Below are positions 1 to 8,888 of a stretch of 64,000 nt of DNA, one piece after another. Position numbers and translations under genes: made by a program. This DNA comes from Chitinophagaceae bacterium (GTDB lineage: Bacteria > Bacteroidota > Bacteroidia > Chitinophagales > Chitinophagaceae), in NCBI GenBank assembly GCA_016719165.1, contig JADKAJ010000009.1:1-64000 (forward strand), given 5' to 3'. Each line of letters opens with the position of its first letter. Position 1 is the stretch's first letter. The notes under the pieces are model-generated. The model saw only the letters and a list, made by a program, of their open reading frames with translations, did no database searches and was not told the origin of the DNA.

Positions 1-339
1 GTTACTGATTTTCAGTCCCGGGCTATATTGCAATGAGGGATCAATAAACCGGATGATCTTTCTGACAACAGATTCCTTAAAACCTGCAGCAAACGATTTC
101 TTTTTATTACCAAAAATAATCAGCAGCACAAAAGCAGCCAGCAGCAGCACAAAAGCAATCACAACAGAAACTTTATTATGAGATGCGGCTGATATGATAA
201 ACAGGATAACAGCTGTACCGAGTAAGATAAAGCCGGCAGCTCCATATTTTTTGATTTTTTTCCGTTGTGTTTCAAGCGGAATTAAAAGGCCCTGCAGCTC
301 CTTTTCATAAAATGTATTGAAATTTTTCTCCAGGGACAT
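1..339 (-). CDS. DUF3137-like membrane protein, partial (C-terminus beyond left edge)
   Basis: An open frame of 113 codons runs from an ATG at 339 off the left edge. The N-terminus (MSLEKNFNTFYEKEL) and a short polar segment are followed by two hydrophobic stretches at about residues 33-50 and 57-75, split by a short loop, then a basic segment. This is the usual layout of DUF3137 proteins, which are commonly encoded just downstream of lemA. The start codon lies 15 bases beyond the lemA stop, so the two are probably co-transcribed. The function of the family is not established. The family call rests on N-terminal pattern and gene context only, since the rest is outside the window. Confidence 0.6.
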   Translation of the reverse strand, partial: MSLEKNFNTFYEKELQGLLIPLETQRKKIKKYGAAGFILLGTAVILFIISAASHNKVSVVIAFVLLLAAFVLLIIFGNKKKSFAAGFKESVVRKIIRFIDPSLQYSPGLKISN

Positions 340-354
340 ATGAGGGCTGTTCAA

Positions 355-903
355 TTATATATTTAATGCAGGAACTCCTTTTTCTGAATCCGAAATAGTA
401 AAATATTCTTTTTTACTCATCCCAGCCAGTGAAGCGACAAGAGATGAAGGAAATGTTTCGATGGCATTATGATAATCATTAACTGCTGCATTATAAAAGC
501 GCCTTGAGGCCGCCAACTGTTCTTCAGCCTCATTGATGGCCCCCTGTAATCGCAGAAAATTTTCACTGGCTTTCAGTTGCGGGTAGTTCTCAAAATTCAC
601 TATTATTTGCTGCAGGATATTGTTAACCTGGTTAGCCAGTCTTACTTTTTCATTTGCTGGTAAGTTATTTTCCATTGCCTTTTGCCGTAATGCTGTGAGG
701 CTGCTAAGTAAGTCTCTTTCGTGAATCATATAGCCCTTTACGGCTTCTACCAGTTGTGGTATCAGGTCATACCGCTTCTTTAACATAACATCTATGGAAA
801 AAAATGAGTTCTCAACAGCGTTCTTTTTCCTGATAAGGTTATTATAGAGCAAAACCAGGATGAGGATGATTACCAGTACAATGATAATGATCAGGGGTGT
901 CAT
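355..903 (-). CDS. lemA: LemA family protein
   Basis: The 182-residue protein has one N-terminal membrane helix (about residues 3-21, almost all Ile, Leu and Val). A helical cytoplasmic domain follows, with the family hallmarks: the N-N-L-I-R-K-K-N-A-V segment, the R-Y-D-L-I-P-Q-L-V stretch, and FENYPQLKASENFLRLQ near residue 105. LemA proteins are about 180-200 residues, so this one is full length. The biochemical role is not settled; in other bacteria they are membrane-associated and often paired with DUF3137 or TPM-domain proteins. Here the partial DUF3137-like frame follows directly, consistent with a two-gene unit. The family assignment is firm; the function is not. Confidence 0.93.
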   Translation of the reverse strand: MTPLIIIIVLVIILILVLLYNNLIRKKNAVENSFFSIDVMLKKRYDLIPQLVEAVKGYMIHERDLLSSLTALRQKAMENNLPANEKVRLANQVNNILQQIIVNFENYPQLKASENFLRLQGAINEAEEQLAASRRFYNAAVNDYHNAIETFPSSLVASLAGMSKKEYFTISDSEKGVPALNI

Positions 904-959
904 ACAAAAACCAGTTAGTGTGATCGTTTAATTTCTTCTGCGTAACGCTGAATTCCAAA

Positions 960-1570
960 CTAAAATACACTGATATTTCTAAACTCCTGCTTTAATTGCT
1001 CCGGGCTTTGGAAATGAATAGATTTTATCCCCAAATCTTCTGCGGCCTTTACATTTCGAAGGTTATCATCAATAAATAATGCTTCCGCAGGGGTTAATAT
1101 TATATCTCGTCAGCAATCGCTGATAAAATTCCGGGAAGGGTTTTCTTGTTTTTCTTCACCACTCACCACCCTGCCATCAAACCAATGTAGAAGTCATACC
1201 GTACAAGGGCAATATCAAAAAGGTTCGCCTGCCAGTTGGTCAATGCATAGAGTTTATACTTGTTTGAATCTTTTAAATGCCGGAATATGTCAACCGTATC
1301 GTAAATCGGGCTTTTCAGCATTTCTGTCCAGCGCCCATAATAATCCCGGATGGCTTTTTCCCATCCCGGGTGGGCAGCCACCAACTCCTGTGTCGCTTCT
1401 ACAATAGAACGACCGGCATCCTGCTCCTCATTCCAGTCGTTTGTACAGATATGCGTAAAAAAATAATCCCTTTTTTCCGCTGATTCAAAATAAGTTTCAG
1501 TGAATACATATTTAGGGTTCCAGTCAATTAATACGCCTCCAAGGTCCCAGATAATTGCTTTAATCTCCAT
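960..1570 (-). pseudogene. HAD-family phosphatase (YihX-like), frameshifted
   Basis: The N-terminal part from ATG 1570 has the HAD motif I (IIWDLGGVLIDWNP) and motif II (ALTNW), then runs into a stop at 1163. The rest of the protein is present in other frames: an LHWFDGRVVSGEEK segment near 1150-1190, KPFPEFYQRLLTRYN near 1095-1140, and the motif IV region ALFIDDNLRNVKAAEDLGIKS followed by a natural end at 960. Three one-base indels, near 1190, 1143 and 1093, would restore a protein of about 203 residues, the normal length for this family of sugar-phosphate or FMN phosphatases. Two fit a lost base in a short run and one fits an extra A. Either recent decay or sequence errors would explain this. 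The 5' end overlaps the SemiSWEET stop region, so it closes a small operon. Confidence 0.8.
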
Positions 1571-1578
1571 AGTACTGA

Positions 1579-1839
1579 TCACTGATGATTATAACGCATT
1601 TTAAGCCAGATCATAATTCCAGACATCACCAGCATAACAGCGTTAGTAAGGATAATGACCCAGTTATTCAGCATAACGCCATATGCCAACCACATTATTT
1701 CATTAATAAATGCAATGATGAACATATTAAGGGCAACATCTTTGGCAGATTTTTCCTTCCATGTTTTCAATACCTGTGGCAAAAAAGTGAATGCTGTCAA
1801 TGCACCGGCTGCGTAACCCAATATATCCGCTGCTGTCAT
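1579..1839 (-). CDS. SemiSWEET-type sugar transporter
   Basis: An 86-residue protein made of three hydrophobic helices, with the PQ-loop signature near the start (FLPQVLKTWKEKSAKDVAL). SemiSWEETs are three-helix half-transporters that dimerise in the inner membrane and pass sugars down a gradient; 85-95 residues is typical. The start codon overlaps the stop of the upstream GH97 gene as TAATG, which suggests translational coupling. The pairing implies movement of a sugar released by the alpha-glucosidase (inference). The frame is intact although both neighbours are frameshifted. Confidence 0.9.
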   Translation of the reverse strand: MTAADILGYAAGALTAFTFLPQVLKTWKEKSAKDVALNMFIIAFINEIMWLAYGVMLNNWVIILTNAVMLVMSGIMIWLKMRYNHQ

Positions 1840-3978
1840 TATTTATATTTTTTAAAATGTTTGGCCTCTTCTACAGTAGCTGGCATTAAACTTACAGCAG
1901 TTCCTCCACCCGGTGCCAGTTTCAGTTTTAAATTTGTTTTACTATCCACCAGAAATTTCTCAATTATATATGCTTCGGGATTATCCTTCCAGTGGGCATT
2001 ATCTGCATCCCGGTAAATTGCAGCAATATATTTTTTGCCGGGATCAAGGAATGAGAGTGAAGTGGAAAAATTTCTCGCCAATTCATCCGTGATAGCACCT
2101 ACAAACCAGTTACTGCTGCCCTTAGCTTTCCGGGCTGTAATGATATAGTCCCCAGGTTCCGCATCCAGGATTTTGGTATCATCCCAATCTGCCGCCACAT
2201 CCTTTATGAACTGGAATGCATCCATTTTTGCCTCATAGTTCTCCGGAAGATCGGCAGCCATTTGCAAAGGGCTATACATTGTAACGTATAAGGCTAATTG
2301 CTTGGTCAGCGTAGTATGAACCTGTTCTGTTTTACCCGGATTGTAATAGTTCATTTTAATCTTAAATATCCCGGGTGTATAGTCCATCGGGCCTCCCATT
2401 AACCTGGTAAAAGGAAGGATTGTTTCATGGTCAGGTGGATTGCCCACACTCCATGCATTAAATTCATTTCCCCTGGCTGCTTCACTGGCTAACCAGTTCG
2501 GGTAAGTACGATGCAAACCGGTAAGCCGAACAGATTCATGCATATTAACCATGATATTGTAAGAGGCTGTTTTCTGCGCTACTCTTTCATAATGCTTTAC
2601 CATCCACTGCCCGTCATGATGTTCGCCACGGGGAATAATTCTGCCCACATAGCCAGTTTTCACTGCATCATATCCAAATTGCTTCATAAAACGGTAAGCC
2701 GTATCCATCCATCTTTCATAGTTGGTAACAGAGCCTGAAGTTTCATGATGCATGATAATTTTCACGCCTCTGGCAGCAGCATATTGCTGTAATTCTTTTA
2801 CATCAAAATCGGGATACGGTGTAACAAAATCAAAAACATCTTCCTTCCACTGACCAAACCAGTCTTCCCAGCCGGTATTCCAGCCTTCTACCAGTACACT
2901 GCTAAATCCATTTTTGGCAGCAAAATCTATATAGCGTTTCACATTAGCAGTATTAGCTCCATGAGGAACTCTGGTCGCTTGTTGCGAACCAACCTGCCCG
3001 CCACTATAATCCCAGCTACTTTTACCCACATGCATCTCCCACCATACACCTACATACTTTTGTGGTTTAACCCAGGATGGTGCAGTCGCAACTTTGAAGG
3101 CTCATTTAAATTTAAAATCATTTTTGAGGCCAATACTTCTGCCGCTTTATCGCTTACAATGATCGTTCTCCAGGGAGTTACAGATGGTGTTTGTAAATAG
3201 GCCTTATTTCCAACAGCGTCGGGAACCAGGTGTGCATTGAAAGAAAAAGATGACTTATCAGTACCAGGTTCATGGCCGGGTAATTTATTAATCCTGCCTC
3301 ATGAATATTGATATAAATTCCGTCCACAGATTTCATCATTAATGGTGTCTGCACAGCATTCTTATCAAAATAGGTTTTAGCATGTATTTCCTGTGCTGCA
3401 CCTCCCCCGGTTGCATCAACACTACTCAGATTCGTAGTGTAATAAGGGTATTCATTGGTATCATAATCACCGGGAATCCAAAATGCCTTGTGGTCTCCAC
3501 TTACTCCAAATTGAGTTAATTCATCGGCGATAATAAAATGATTGAGTTTGGCCTGTTGGGGAAAAGAATAACGAAATCCTACGCCATCATCAAATACCCT
3601 GAAAATGATCTGCAGTTGAACTCCCGAACCTGAACGATCGGAAAGTTTTACAACAAGTTGTTTGTAGTTGTTACGGATCGAACTTACTTCACCCCAAACC
3701 GGTTGCCATGTTTCATCTGCAATAGATGAATCAATACCTATCAGGTCAAATTTGACAAGTGATAATTCAGGACTCTTAAGTTTCATTCCCAATCCTGAGG
3801 GGGTTATTGTCGTTTTCCCTTTATATAAGACCTGATATACCAGATCTCCGTTGGTTCTATGGAGCAAACCAAGCTGAATAGTATTATTGGGAGAACTGAT
3901 ATTTATTGACTGGTCGGCATAAACCAACTGAACTAGCCCGATCAATACAAGGCTGATCAGCAATCGTTTTAAAAGCAT
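1839..3978 (-). pseudogene. GH97 alpha-glucosidase (SusB-like), frameshifted
   Basis: Two frames together cover a full GH97 enzyme of about 710 residues. The N-terminal frame (3978 to 3178) has a signal peptide ending in VYADQ and the beta-sandwich domain. It leaves frame near 3265, and DKSSFSFNAHLVPDAVGNKAYLQTP continues in a second frame. A further slip near 3085 (one missing A in a short run) returns to the downstream frame, restoring VWWEMHVGKSSWDYS and running to 1839. The catalytic half carries HHETSG, NMHESV and SEAARGNEF, glutamates that match the inverting SusB-type subgroup. Family members release glucose from the non-reducing end of alpha-glucans in the periplasm. Two indels within about 200 bases with otherwise well-preserved sequence suggest very recent mutation or sequence error. 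Confidence 0.85.
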
Positions 3979-4007
3979 GGCAAAAATTTACATGAAGGTA
4001 ATACTTT

Positions 4008-4024
4008 TGTGTAAAAAGTACACA
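4008..4024. promoter_or_regulatory. Inverted repeat upstream of GH97 gene
   Basis: TGTGTA-N5-TACACA, a perfect 6-bp inverted repeat about 30 bases upstream of the GH97 start codon and 6 bases past the end of the oppositely placed LOG gene. It could be an operator for the glucosidase operon. It differs from the CACAT-N4-ATGTG palindromes elsewhere in the window. It is short, so chance is possible. Confidence 0.35.
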
Positions 4025-4029
4025 TTTGG

Positions 4030-4776
4030 CTATCGTTTTTCAAACAGCCACCAGTGGCGTTTACGTGGCCTCACCTTATAATGGGTGCTGATATAGTTGG
4101 TGATATGATCCATTGCTTCGTCAATACTGTCTGTTACCAGCACCAGTTTCATGTCATCAGGTGAAATAGTATCCTGCTTTTCCATTTCTTGTATTGCCTC
4201 CAGCAAAGGGTTATAATATTCCGTTCCGAATAAAACAATCGGAAAACGGGTTATGGTCTTTGTCTGCACCAGGGTCAGCGTTTCGAATAACTCATCCATT
4301 GTACCGAAACCACCAGGCATGATAATAAAAGCGTAAGAATATTTTACCAGCAATACCTTCCGGACAAAAAAATGTTCAAAAGTAACTGACTTGTGCAGGT
4401 AAGGATTTGCCTTCTGTTCAAAAGGCAATTGAATATTACATCCAACAGATTTACCTCCAGCCTCAAAAGCTCCTCTGTTGGCTGCTTCCATTATACCTGG
4501 TCCGCCTCCAGTAATAGTTGTCATGCCAGATTCTGCAATTCGTTTACCAAATTCCCTGGCTTGTATATAATAAGGGTGGTCCTCTTTAAACCTGGCTGAA
4601 CCAAATACTGTGATACATGGTCCGGTGAAATGCAATGCCCTAAAACCACGAATAAACTGTTTAAAAACCCGTAATGCAAAGAAGAGTTCATAACCACGGC
4701 TTTTAGGACCTTCCAAAAAAACATGTTCCTTTGGCCTAATAAGCACACTTTTTTTTTGTTTAACTGCTGCTTCCAT
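4030..4776 (-). CDS. LOG-family (TIGR00730) nucleoside monophosphate phosphoribohydrolase-like protein
   Basis: A 248-residue protein of the lysine-decarboxylase-like/LOG fold. It shows ITVFGSARF near residue 50, the glycine-rich GGGPGIMEAANRGAFE, and the diagnostic PGGFGTMDE, the nucleotide-binding and catalytic signature. Characterised relatives hydrolyse purine nucleoside 5'-monophosphates such as AMP, or activate cytokinins; substrate here is unknown. The start at ATG 4776 (MEAAVKQKK) is chosen over an upstream TTG at 4860, which would add 28 residues reaching the start region of the divergent exonuclease gene. The extra C-terminal basic tail (RPRKRHWW) is ordinary for Bacteroidota copies. 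Confidence 0.85.
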   Translation of the reverse strand: MEAAVKQKKSVLIRPKEHVFLEGPKSRGYELFFALRVFKQFIRGFRALHFTGPCITVFGSARFKEDHPYYIQAREFGKRIAESGMTTITGGGPGIMEAANRGAFEAGGKSVGCNIQLPFEQKANPYLHKSVTFEHFFVRKVLLVKYSYAFIIMPGGFGTMDELFETLTLVQTKTITRFPIVLFGTEYYNPLLEAIQEMEKQDTISPDDMKLVLVTDSIDEAMDHITNYISTHYKVRPRKRHWWLFEKR

Positions 4777-4877
4777 AGTAAAATGTAAATTGCTATTGTT
4801 TTTGATTATTGTCCGGATTACTATCGGTTTATAATATTTAAAATTACCCGCTTTTATCAATAAAACACAAACATACT

Positions 4878-5645
4878 ATGCGTATCATATCCTATAATGT
4901 TAATGGCATAAGAGCTGCGATTAAAAAAGGATTTATTGACTGGTTAAAAACCAACCCTGCCGATGTGATATGTGTGCAGGAAACAAAGGCAGTTAAGGGC
5001 GACGTAGATACAAAATTGCTGAATGATTTGGGCTATTATGATTATTGGTTCAGTGCCCAAAAAAAAGGGTACAGCGGTGTGGCAGTATTCAGTAAGATAA
5101 AACCTGACAAAGTTGAACTCGGTAATGGACACGGCCCAAGTGATGATGAAGGCAGGGTGATTCAATTAGATTTTGGAGATACCAGGCTTATTAACGCATA
5201 TTTCCCCAGCGGCACCAGTGGCGATGAGAGACAGGACTTCAAAAATGCATGGCTTGATGAATGTTTTGCCTGGCTGAATAAATTGAAAAAAAAACATCCT
5301 AAACTTATTCTTTGCGGTGACTATAATATTGCCCATAAGGAAATCGATATACACGACCCGAAAGGAAATAAAAATTCATCCGGATTTTTGCCGGCGGAAA
5401 GAGAATGGCTGACAAAATTGCTGGAAAGTGGATGGATAGACACTTTTCGTGAATTTCATCCTGAACCTCACCGGTACAGCTGGTGGAGCCAGCGTTTTCC
5501 TACCGTACGATTGAATAATAAGGGCTGGAGGATTGACTATATAAATGTTACTGAGCCTTTAAAAAAGCACCTGAAAGATGCAGAAATATTTCCTGATATA
5601 AAGCATTCTGATCATTGCCCGGTATACCTTGATATTAAACTTTAA
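4878..5645 (+). CDS. xth: Exodeoxyribonuclease III
   Basis: A 255-residue member of the exonuclease/endonuclease/phosphatase fold. All key motifs are visible: SYNVNGIRAA (Asn), VICVQETKA (metal-binding Glu), NAYFPSG with its Tyr, CGDYNIAHKEID (Asp and Asn), and HSDHCPV at the C-terminus with the catalytic Asp-His pair. The enzyme acts as an AP endonuclease and 3'-5' exonuclease in base-excision repair. Length is standard for the XthA/ExoA family. It is followed after only a few bases by the DUF4286 gene, probably in the same transcript. Confidence 0.95.
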   Translation: MRIISYNVNGIRAAIKKGFIDWLKTNPADVICVQETKAVKGDVDTKLLNDLGYYDYWFSAQKKGYSGVAVFSKIKPDKVELGNGHGPSDDEGRVIQLDFGDTRLINAYFPSGTSGDERQDFKNAWLDECFAWLNKLKKKHPKLILCGDYNIAHKEIDIHDPKGNKNSSGFLPAEREWLTKLLESGWIDTFREFHPEPHRYSWWSQRFPTVRLNNKGWRIDYINVTEPLKKHLKDAEIFPDIKHSDHCPVYLDIKL

Positions 5646-5653
5646 CGTTGCAG

Positions 5654-5959
5654 ATGATAATTTATAATGTCACAGTAAAAGTTAATCACTCCATTGCTGA
5701 AAGCTGGATAAAATGGCTAAAAGAAGAGCACATTCCCGCAATAATTAATACCGGTTGTTTTTCGCATGCTACTATTCTACACCTGATTGAAGCGGGTGAT
5801 GAAGAAGGCATAACCTATGCTATACAATACCATACAGCCGGCAAAGAGCTGTATACCCGGTATATTGAAAATTTTGCTGATGAAATGAGAAAAAGAGCCA
5901 TCGATAAATGGGGAGATAATTTTATTGCATTTCGCACAGTAATGCAGGTTGTGAATTGA
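5654..5959 (+). CDS. DUF4286 family protein
   Basis: About 101 residues, matching the small DUF4286 family found next to diverse genes in Bacteroidota. It has IIYNVTVKVNHSIAESWIKWLKEEHIPAIINTGCF at the start and ITYAIQYHTAGKELYTRYIENFADEMRKRAIDKWG later, an alpha/beta ferredoxin-like pattern. The ATG at 5654 is preferred over TTG at 5648. It lies 8 bases after the exonuclease gene. The molecular function is unknown. Confidence 0.85.
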   Translation: MIIYNVTVKVNHSIAESWIKWLKEEHIPAIINTGCFSHATILHLIEAGDEEGITYAIQYHTAGKELYTRYIENFADEMRKRAIDKWGDNFIAFRTVMQVVN

Positions 5960-6254
5960 GTGTGCAAAACAATATTTACTTGTTTTGCAGAATAGCAAAC
6001 AATTGTATATTCCTCTCAAACCCTTGTCCTGCCTGTGCTTCAGCAAACACACTTCGAAATCCGCTATAGTAAAGGGTTTCAGCAGTTGAGATGAACATTG
6101 ACCATGAAAATGAAAAAACAATAAATCTCCAAAAACCTTGTCCAATGCGGCTTCGGGCCGATAAGTAATATTGCAAAAGAGAAGAAAATTTTTTGCTGGT
6201 ATCAAAAAGCGTCTAAATTTGTCGCTGTTAGCAAAACATTCAAAAATACAAATC

Positions 6255-6524
6255 ATGAACAAAGCTGAATTGATCGCAAAGGTGGCCGATGATGCAGGTA
6301 TCACCAAGACTCAGGCAAATGCTGCCCTTGATTCTTTTGTAGAAGCTGTTACAAAAACATTAAAAGGCGGTGGCAAGGTTACTCTGGTTGGGTTTGGTAC
6401 TTTCTCAGTATCTAAAAGGGCAGCCCGTAACGGCCGCAACCCGCAAACAGGTGCTGTAATTAAAATCAAAGCAAGAAAAGTTGCTAAATTCAAAGCTGGA
6501 AAAGAACTCTCCAGCAAAATGTAG
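6255..6524 (+). CDS. hup: HU family DNA-binding protein
   Basis: A 89-residue histone-like protein that begins MNKAELIAKVADDAG and contains the helix-turn-helix-like dimer body, the VGFGTFSVSKRAARNGRNPQTG arm with the Pro that intercalates into DNA, and the C-terminal KARKVAKFKAGKELSSKM. HU bends and compacts DNA as a dimer. The ATG at 6255 gives exactly the family start; the reading frame extends upstream only by chance. A hairpin and T-run follow the stop. Confidence 0.95.
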   Translation: MNKAELIAKVADDAGITKTQANAALDSFVEAVTKTLKGGGKVTLVGFGTFSVSKRAARNGRNPQTGAVIKIKARKVAKFKAGKELSSKM

Positions 6525-6561
6525 TCCGATTGCTATTGGATGTACCATTTACCTTATTAAA

Positions 6562-6602
6562 AAAGCTCCTGTGCTTATTTCAGTGCCGGAGCTTTATTTT
6601 TG
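6562..6602 (+). terminator. Intrinsic terminator after HU gene
   Basis: AAAGCTCC and GGAGCTTT form a perfect 8-bp stem around an 18-base loop, followed by ATTTTTGT. It lies 40 bases after the HU stop and upstream of the THX gene. Confidence 0.75.
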
Positions 6603-6632
6603 TATTAAATATAATAACTAAAATAAATTATC

Positions 6633-6752
6633 ATGGGAAGAGGAGATAAAAAAACTGCTAAAGGAAAACGCTTCAAAGGTTCATTCGGTAAGAGCCGTCC
6701 AGTTACACCAACTGCAGCTAAAAAGAAAGCAGCTGCTAAAAAAAGTAAATAA
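6633..6752 (+). CDS. 30S ribosomal protein THX
   Basis: A 39-residue, very basic peptide read from the sequence itself (MGRGDKKTAKGKRFKGSFGKS at the start, then PVTPTAAKKKAAAKKSK). The GKRFKGSFGKSRP core is the signature of Thx, a small 30S subunit peptide known from Thermus and widely present in Bacteroidota. It is too short for most gene-callers' defaults. It has its own upstream AT-rich leader, after the HU terminator. Confidence 0.88.
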   Translation: MGRGDKKTAKGKRFKGSFGKSRPVTPTAAKKKAAAKKSK

Positions 6753-6760
6753 TTAACTGG

Positions 6761-6803
6761 TTAACAAGTTGATGAGGTTGAAAGAATCTTGTCAGCTTGT
6801 TAA
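6761..6803 (+). terminator. Possible hairpin after THX gene
   Basis: TTAACAAGTTGA and TCAGCTTGTTAA can pair around a 19-base loop, 9 bases after the THX stop. There is one mismatch and no T-run, so it may be a 3'-stabilising hairpin rather than a classical terminator. Confidence 0.35.
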
Positions 6804-6907
6804 TGAATTTTCCGGCTGCATATTGGGGCGTAAACAGTCTGCCATTTTTGTTTACTGTAAATACTTTACCTGTATGGCAACTTGCCATTCATTTGACAGA
6901 AGTATAC

Positions 6908-6936
6908 TAAAAAAAACACTCCTCAGGAGGAGCGCC
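6908..6936 (-). terminator. Intrinsic terminator for the coiled-coil gene
   Basis: Read on the minus strand, a CTCCT/AGGAG stem with a 4-base loop is followed by a run of eight T. It lies about 40 bases beyond the stop of the gene at 6971-7996. Confidence 0.6.
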
Positions 6937-6970
6937 AAAATTAATTTATCTTTTATTCCTGTTTGAATTA

Positions 6971-7996
6971 TTACAAATTGGTTTTCCGTTGTATTAACTG
7001 GTCTCTTTCTTCGGCAATCACATTCAGCATACTTTCCAGTTCACCGATTCTTTTTAATTGCCCCTCAAGTTTCTTATTTGCATCTGACATTGCCTGCATA
7101 TCATTATTTAATTCTTCCAGGTAAGCTACCCTTTTCTGTAACTGATGCCGCTGAAATTCCGTTTCTTTTAAACTATCCTCCGCTTCAGCAATAGCCAGTT
7201 GCAACTGGCGATTTTCTTCTACTGCAGCTTGATATTTTAGCTTTTGTTCTTCAAAATCACGGGTCATTTTATGCTGCACTTCTTTCAGCTCTTCATATTC
7301 AAGGTTTATTCTTTTTGAAACATTTACCTGGTGTTCCAGCTTCTGAATTTTATCCTGCAATACATTAAACTCACTATAAGCACTGTCCAGCATAGCATTC
7401 ATTTCCGTGGTCAGATGCTCTTTCTGCCGGACATTATTGATCTCCTTTTCCTTTTGTGAAAGCTTAAAGCGAAGATCATCAATTTGTGAACTTAGCTCCT
7501 CATTGGTTTTGATTATTTCCTGTTGCCTTTCTTCAGTCTCTTTTACAATATCTATTTGCCCCAGTAATTGGTTTATTTTCTCATTGTGCTGAAGCAGGCT
7601 CGTTTGTGCCATCCGTAGTTGTTCGATATAATCAGGCTTTTCGGAAGAAGATGAAGCCAGAGGAGGTGCTGCTTTACGATAAGATTCTATTTCAGCCTGT
7701 AATTTTTTATTTACGATCCGGAGTTCTTCCGCTTCAATGGAATAGATATCGCTGTTCTCGTCGGCATCGGCCAATTTCTTTTTCAATATCTCAAGTTCCT
7801 TATCCCTTACCTCTGTGTCATTGAAATATTTAAGCTTCCACATCTCCAGTTCCTTATTGATCTTTCCGGTCACATCTGAAGTAGTTTCCCTAAGCGATTT
7901 GCGGCTAACAATGAAAAAATGAATGGTAATCCCCAGGGTAATAGCTCCCAGCATGAGCACAATTATCTCAATAACAGATAAAGAAAGAGTGGCCAT
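6971..7996 (-). CDS. Membrane-anchored coiled-coil protein of unknown function
   Basis: 341 residues: one N-terminal membrane helix (about residues 8-28, IEIIVLMLGAITLGITIHFFIV), then almost continuous heptad-like, Glu/Lys/Gln/Leu-rich sequence to the C-terminus (for example ELEILKKKLADADEN and LEHQVNVSKRINLEYEELK). The single proline pair near residue 110 (KAAPPLASSSSEKPDY) marks a flexible break. There is no enzymatic motif. The layout resembles cytoplasmic scaffolding or divisome-type coiled-coil proteins, but no specific family is recognised. It has its own terminator and is monocistronic. Confidence 0.75.
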   Translation of the reverse strand: MATLSLSVIEIIVLMLGAITLGITIHFFIVSRKSLRETTSDVTGKINKELEMWKLKYFNDTEVRDKELEILKKKLADADENSDIYSIEAEELRIVNKKLQAEIESYRKAAPPLASSSSEKPDYIEQLRMAQTSLLQHNEKINQLLGQIDIVKETEERQQEIIKTNEELSSQIDDLRFKLSQKEKEINNVRQKEHLTTEMNAMLDSAYSEFNVLQDKIQKLEHQVNVSKRINLEYEELKEVQHKMTRDFEEQKLKYQAAVEENRQLQLAIAEAEDSLKETEFQRHQLQKRVAYLEELNNDMQAMSDANKKLEGQLKRIGELESMLNVIAEERDQLIQRKTNL

Positions 7997-8138
7997 AAGC
8001 TGTTTAGTAAGGTTGTAAACTATTAAAAATCCGTCAAATAGCGGTTAATAGTTTTTCACAGGTAGTGCTTTGGAGTAAGGCACAAGATAGTATTCCCTGC
8101 GAAATAAAAAATAGTAAATACACTGAGGAAAAACACCT

Positions 8139-8852
8139 TTAACCCCTTACGAGTGTGCCTACTTTTTCACCTGTTACAACCCTGCGCAGGTTATCCGGCT
8201 TATTCATATTGAAAACAATAATAGGAAGGTTATTTTCCATACAGAGTGTAAAAGCTGTCATGTCCATTACCTTCAGGTTCTGTGAAAGACATTCCTGGAA
8301 GGTAATTACATTGTACCTGGTAGCCGTGGGATCTTTTTCCGGATCAGCAGTGTAAATTCCATCTACCCTGGTACCTTTTAAAATAACATCAGCACTTATT
8401 TCAATAGCCCTGAGAGAGCCTGCAGTATCAGTAGTGAAGTAAGGATTACCCGTACCGGCACCAAAAATGACTACTCTTCCTTTTTCCACATGGCGGATAG
8501 CCCGCCTACGAATATAAGGTTCGGCTATTTGTTCCATTTTGATGGCACTTTGCAAACGGGTGTACACCCCTATTTTCTCAAGGCCGGCCTGTAATGCCAT
8601 ACCGTTGATAACAGTTGCCAGCATACCCATATAATCGCCATGAGCTCTTTCTATTCCGGTTTCTGCCTCATTCATCCCCCGGTAGATATTACCCCCACCA
8701 ATAACAATGGCCACCTGAACACCCAAATCTGTAATAGATTTAATATCCTGTGCATACTGAGCAATAACATCATTATCAAAACCAAAACTTTTATCACCCA
8801 TTAATGCCTCACCGGAAAGTTTAAGAAGTATACGTTTGTATTTAGGTAGCAT
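8139..8852 (-). CDS. pyrH: UMP kinase
   Basis: A 237-residue amino-acid-kinase-fold enzyme. KRILLKLSGEALMG at the N-terminus and IVIGGGNIYRG bind the phosphates. GTGNPYFTTDTAGSLRAIEI is the UMP kinase signature, and GIYTADPEKDPTA follows. It phosphorylates UMP to UDP for pyrimidine nucleotide synthesis and works as a hexamer in the cytoplasm. Length is standard. In many bacteria it lies beside tsf or frr; here neither adjoins it, and tsf is 12 kb away. Confidence 0.96.
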   Translation of the reverse strand: MLPKYKRILLKLSGEALMGDKSFGFDNDVIAQYAQDIKSITDLGVQVAIVIGGGNIYRGMNEAETGIERAHGDYMGMLATVINGMALQAGLEKIGVYTRLQSAIKMEQIAEPYIRRRAIRHVEKGRVVIFGAGTGNPYFTTDTAGSLRAIEISADVILKGTRVDGIYTADPEKDPTATRYNVITFQECLSQNLKVMDMTAFTLCMENNLPIIVFNMNKPDNLRRVVTGEKVGTLVRG

Positions 8853-8888
8853 GGAATAAATTTTTCGCTGCGAAGATAAGGCTTTTGC

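Noticed and set aside
1585..2016. Plus-strand frame of 143 codons opposite SemiSWEET and GH97
   Set aside because: It is the antisense of recognised proteins, with His/Asn/Cys-rich low-quality sequence and no family pattern.
5777..6307. Minus-strand frame of 176 codons over the DUF4286 and HU genes
   Set aside because: Both plus-strand genes are clear families; the minus frame is a shadow.
6753..6970. Small frame of 65 codons after the THX gene
   Set aside because: No family pattern; the stretch contains a hairpin and the terminator of the opposite gene.
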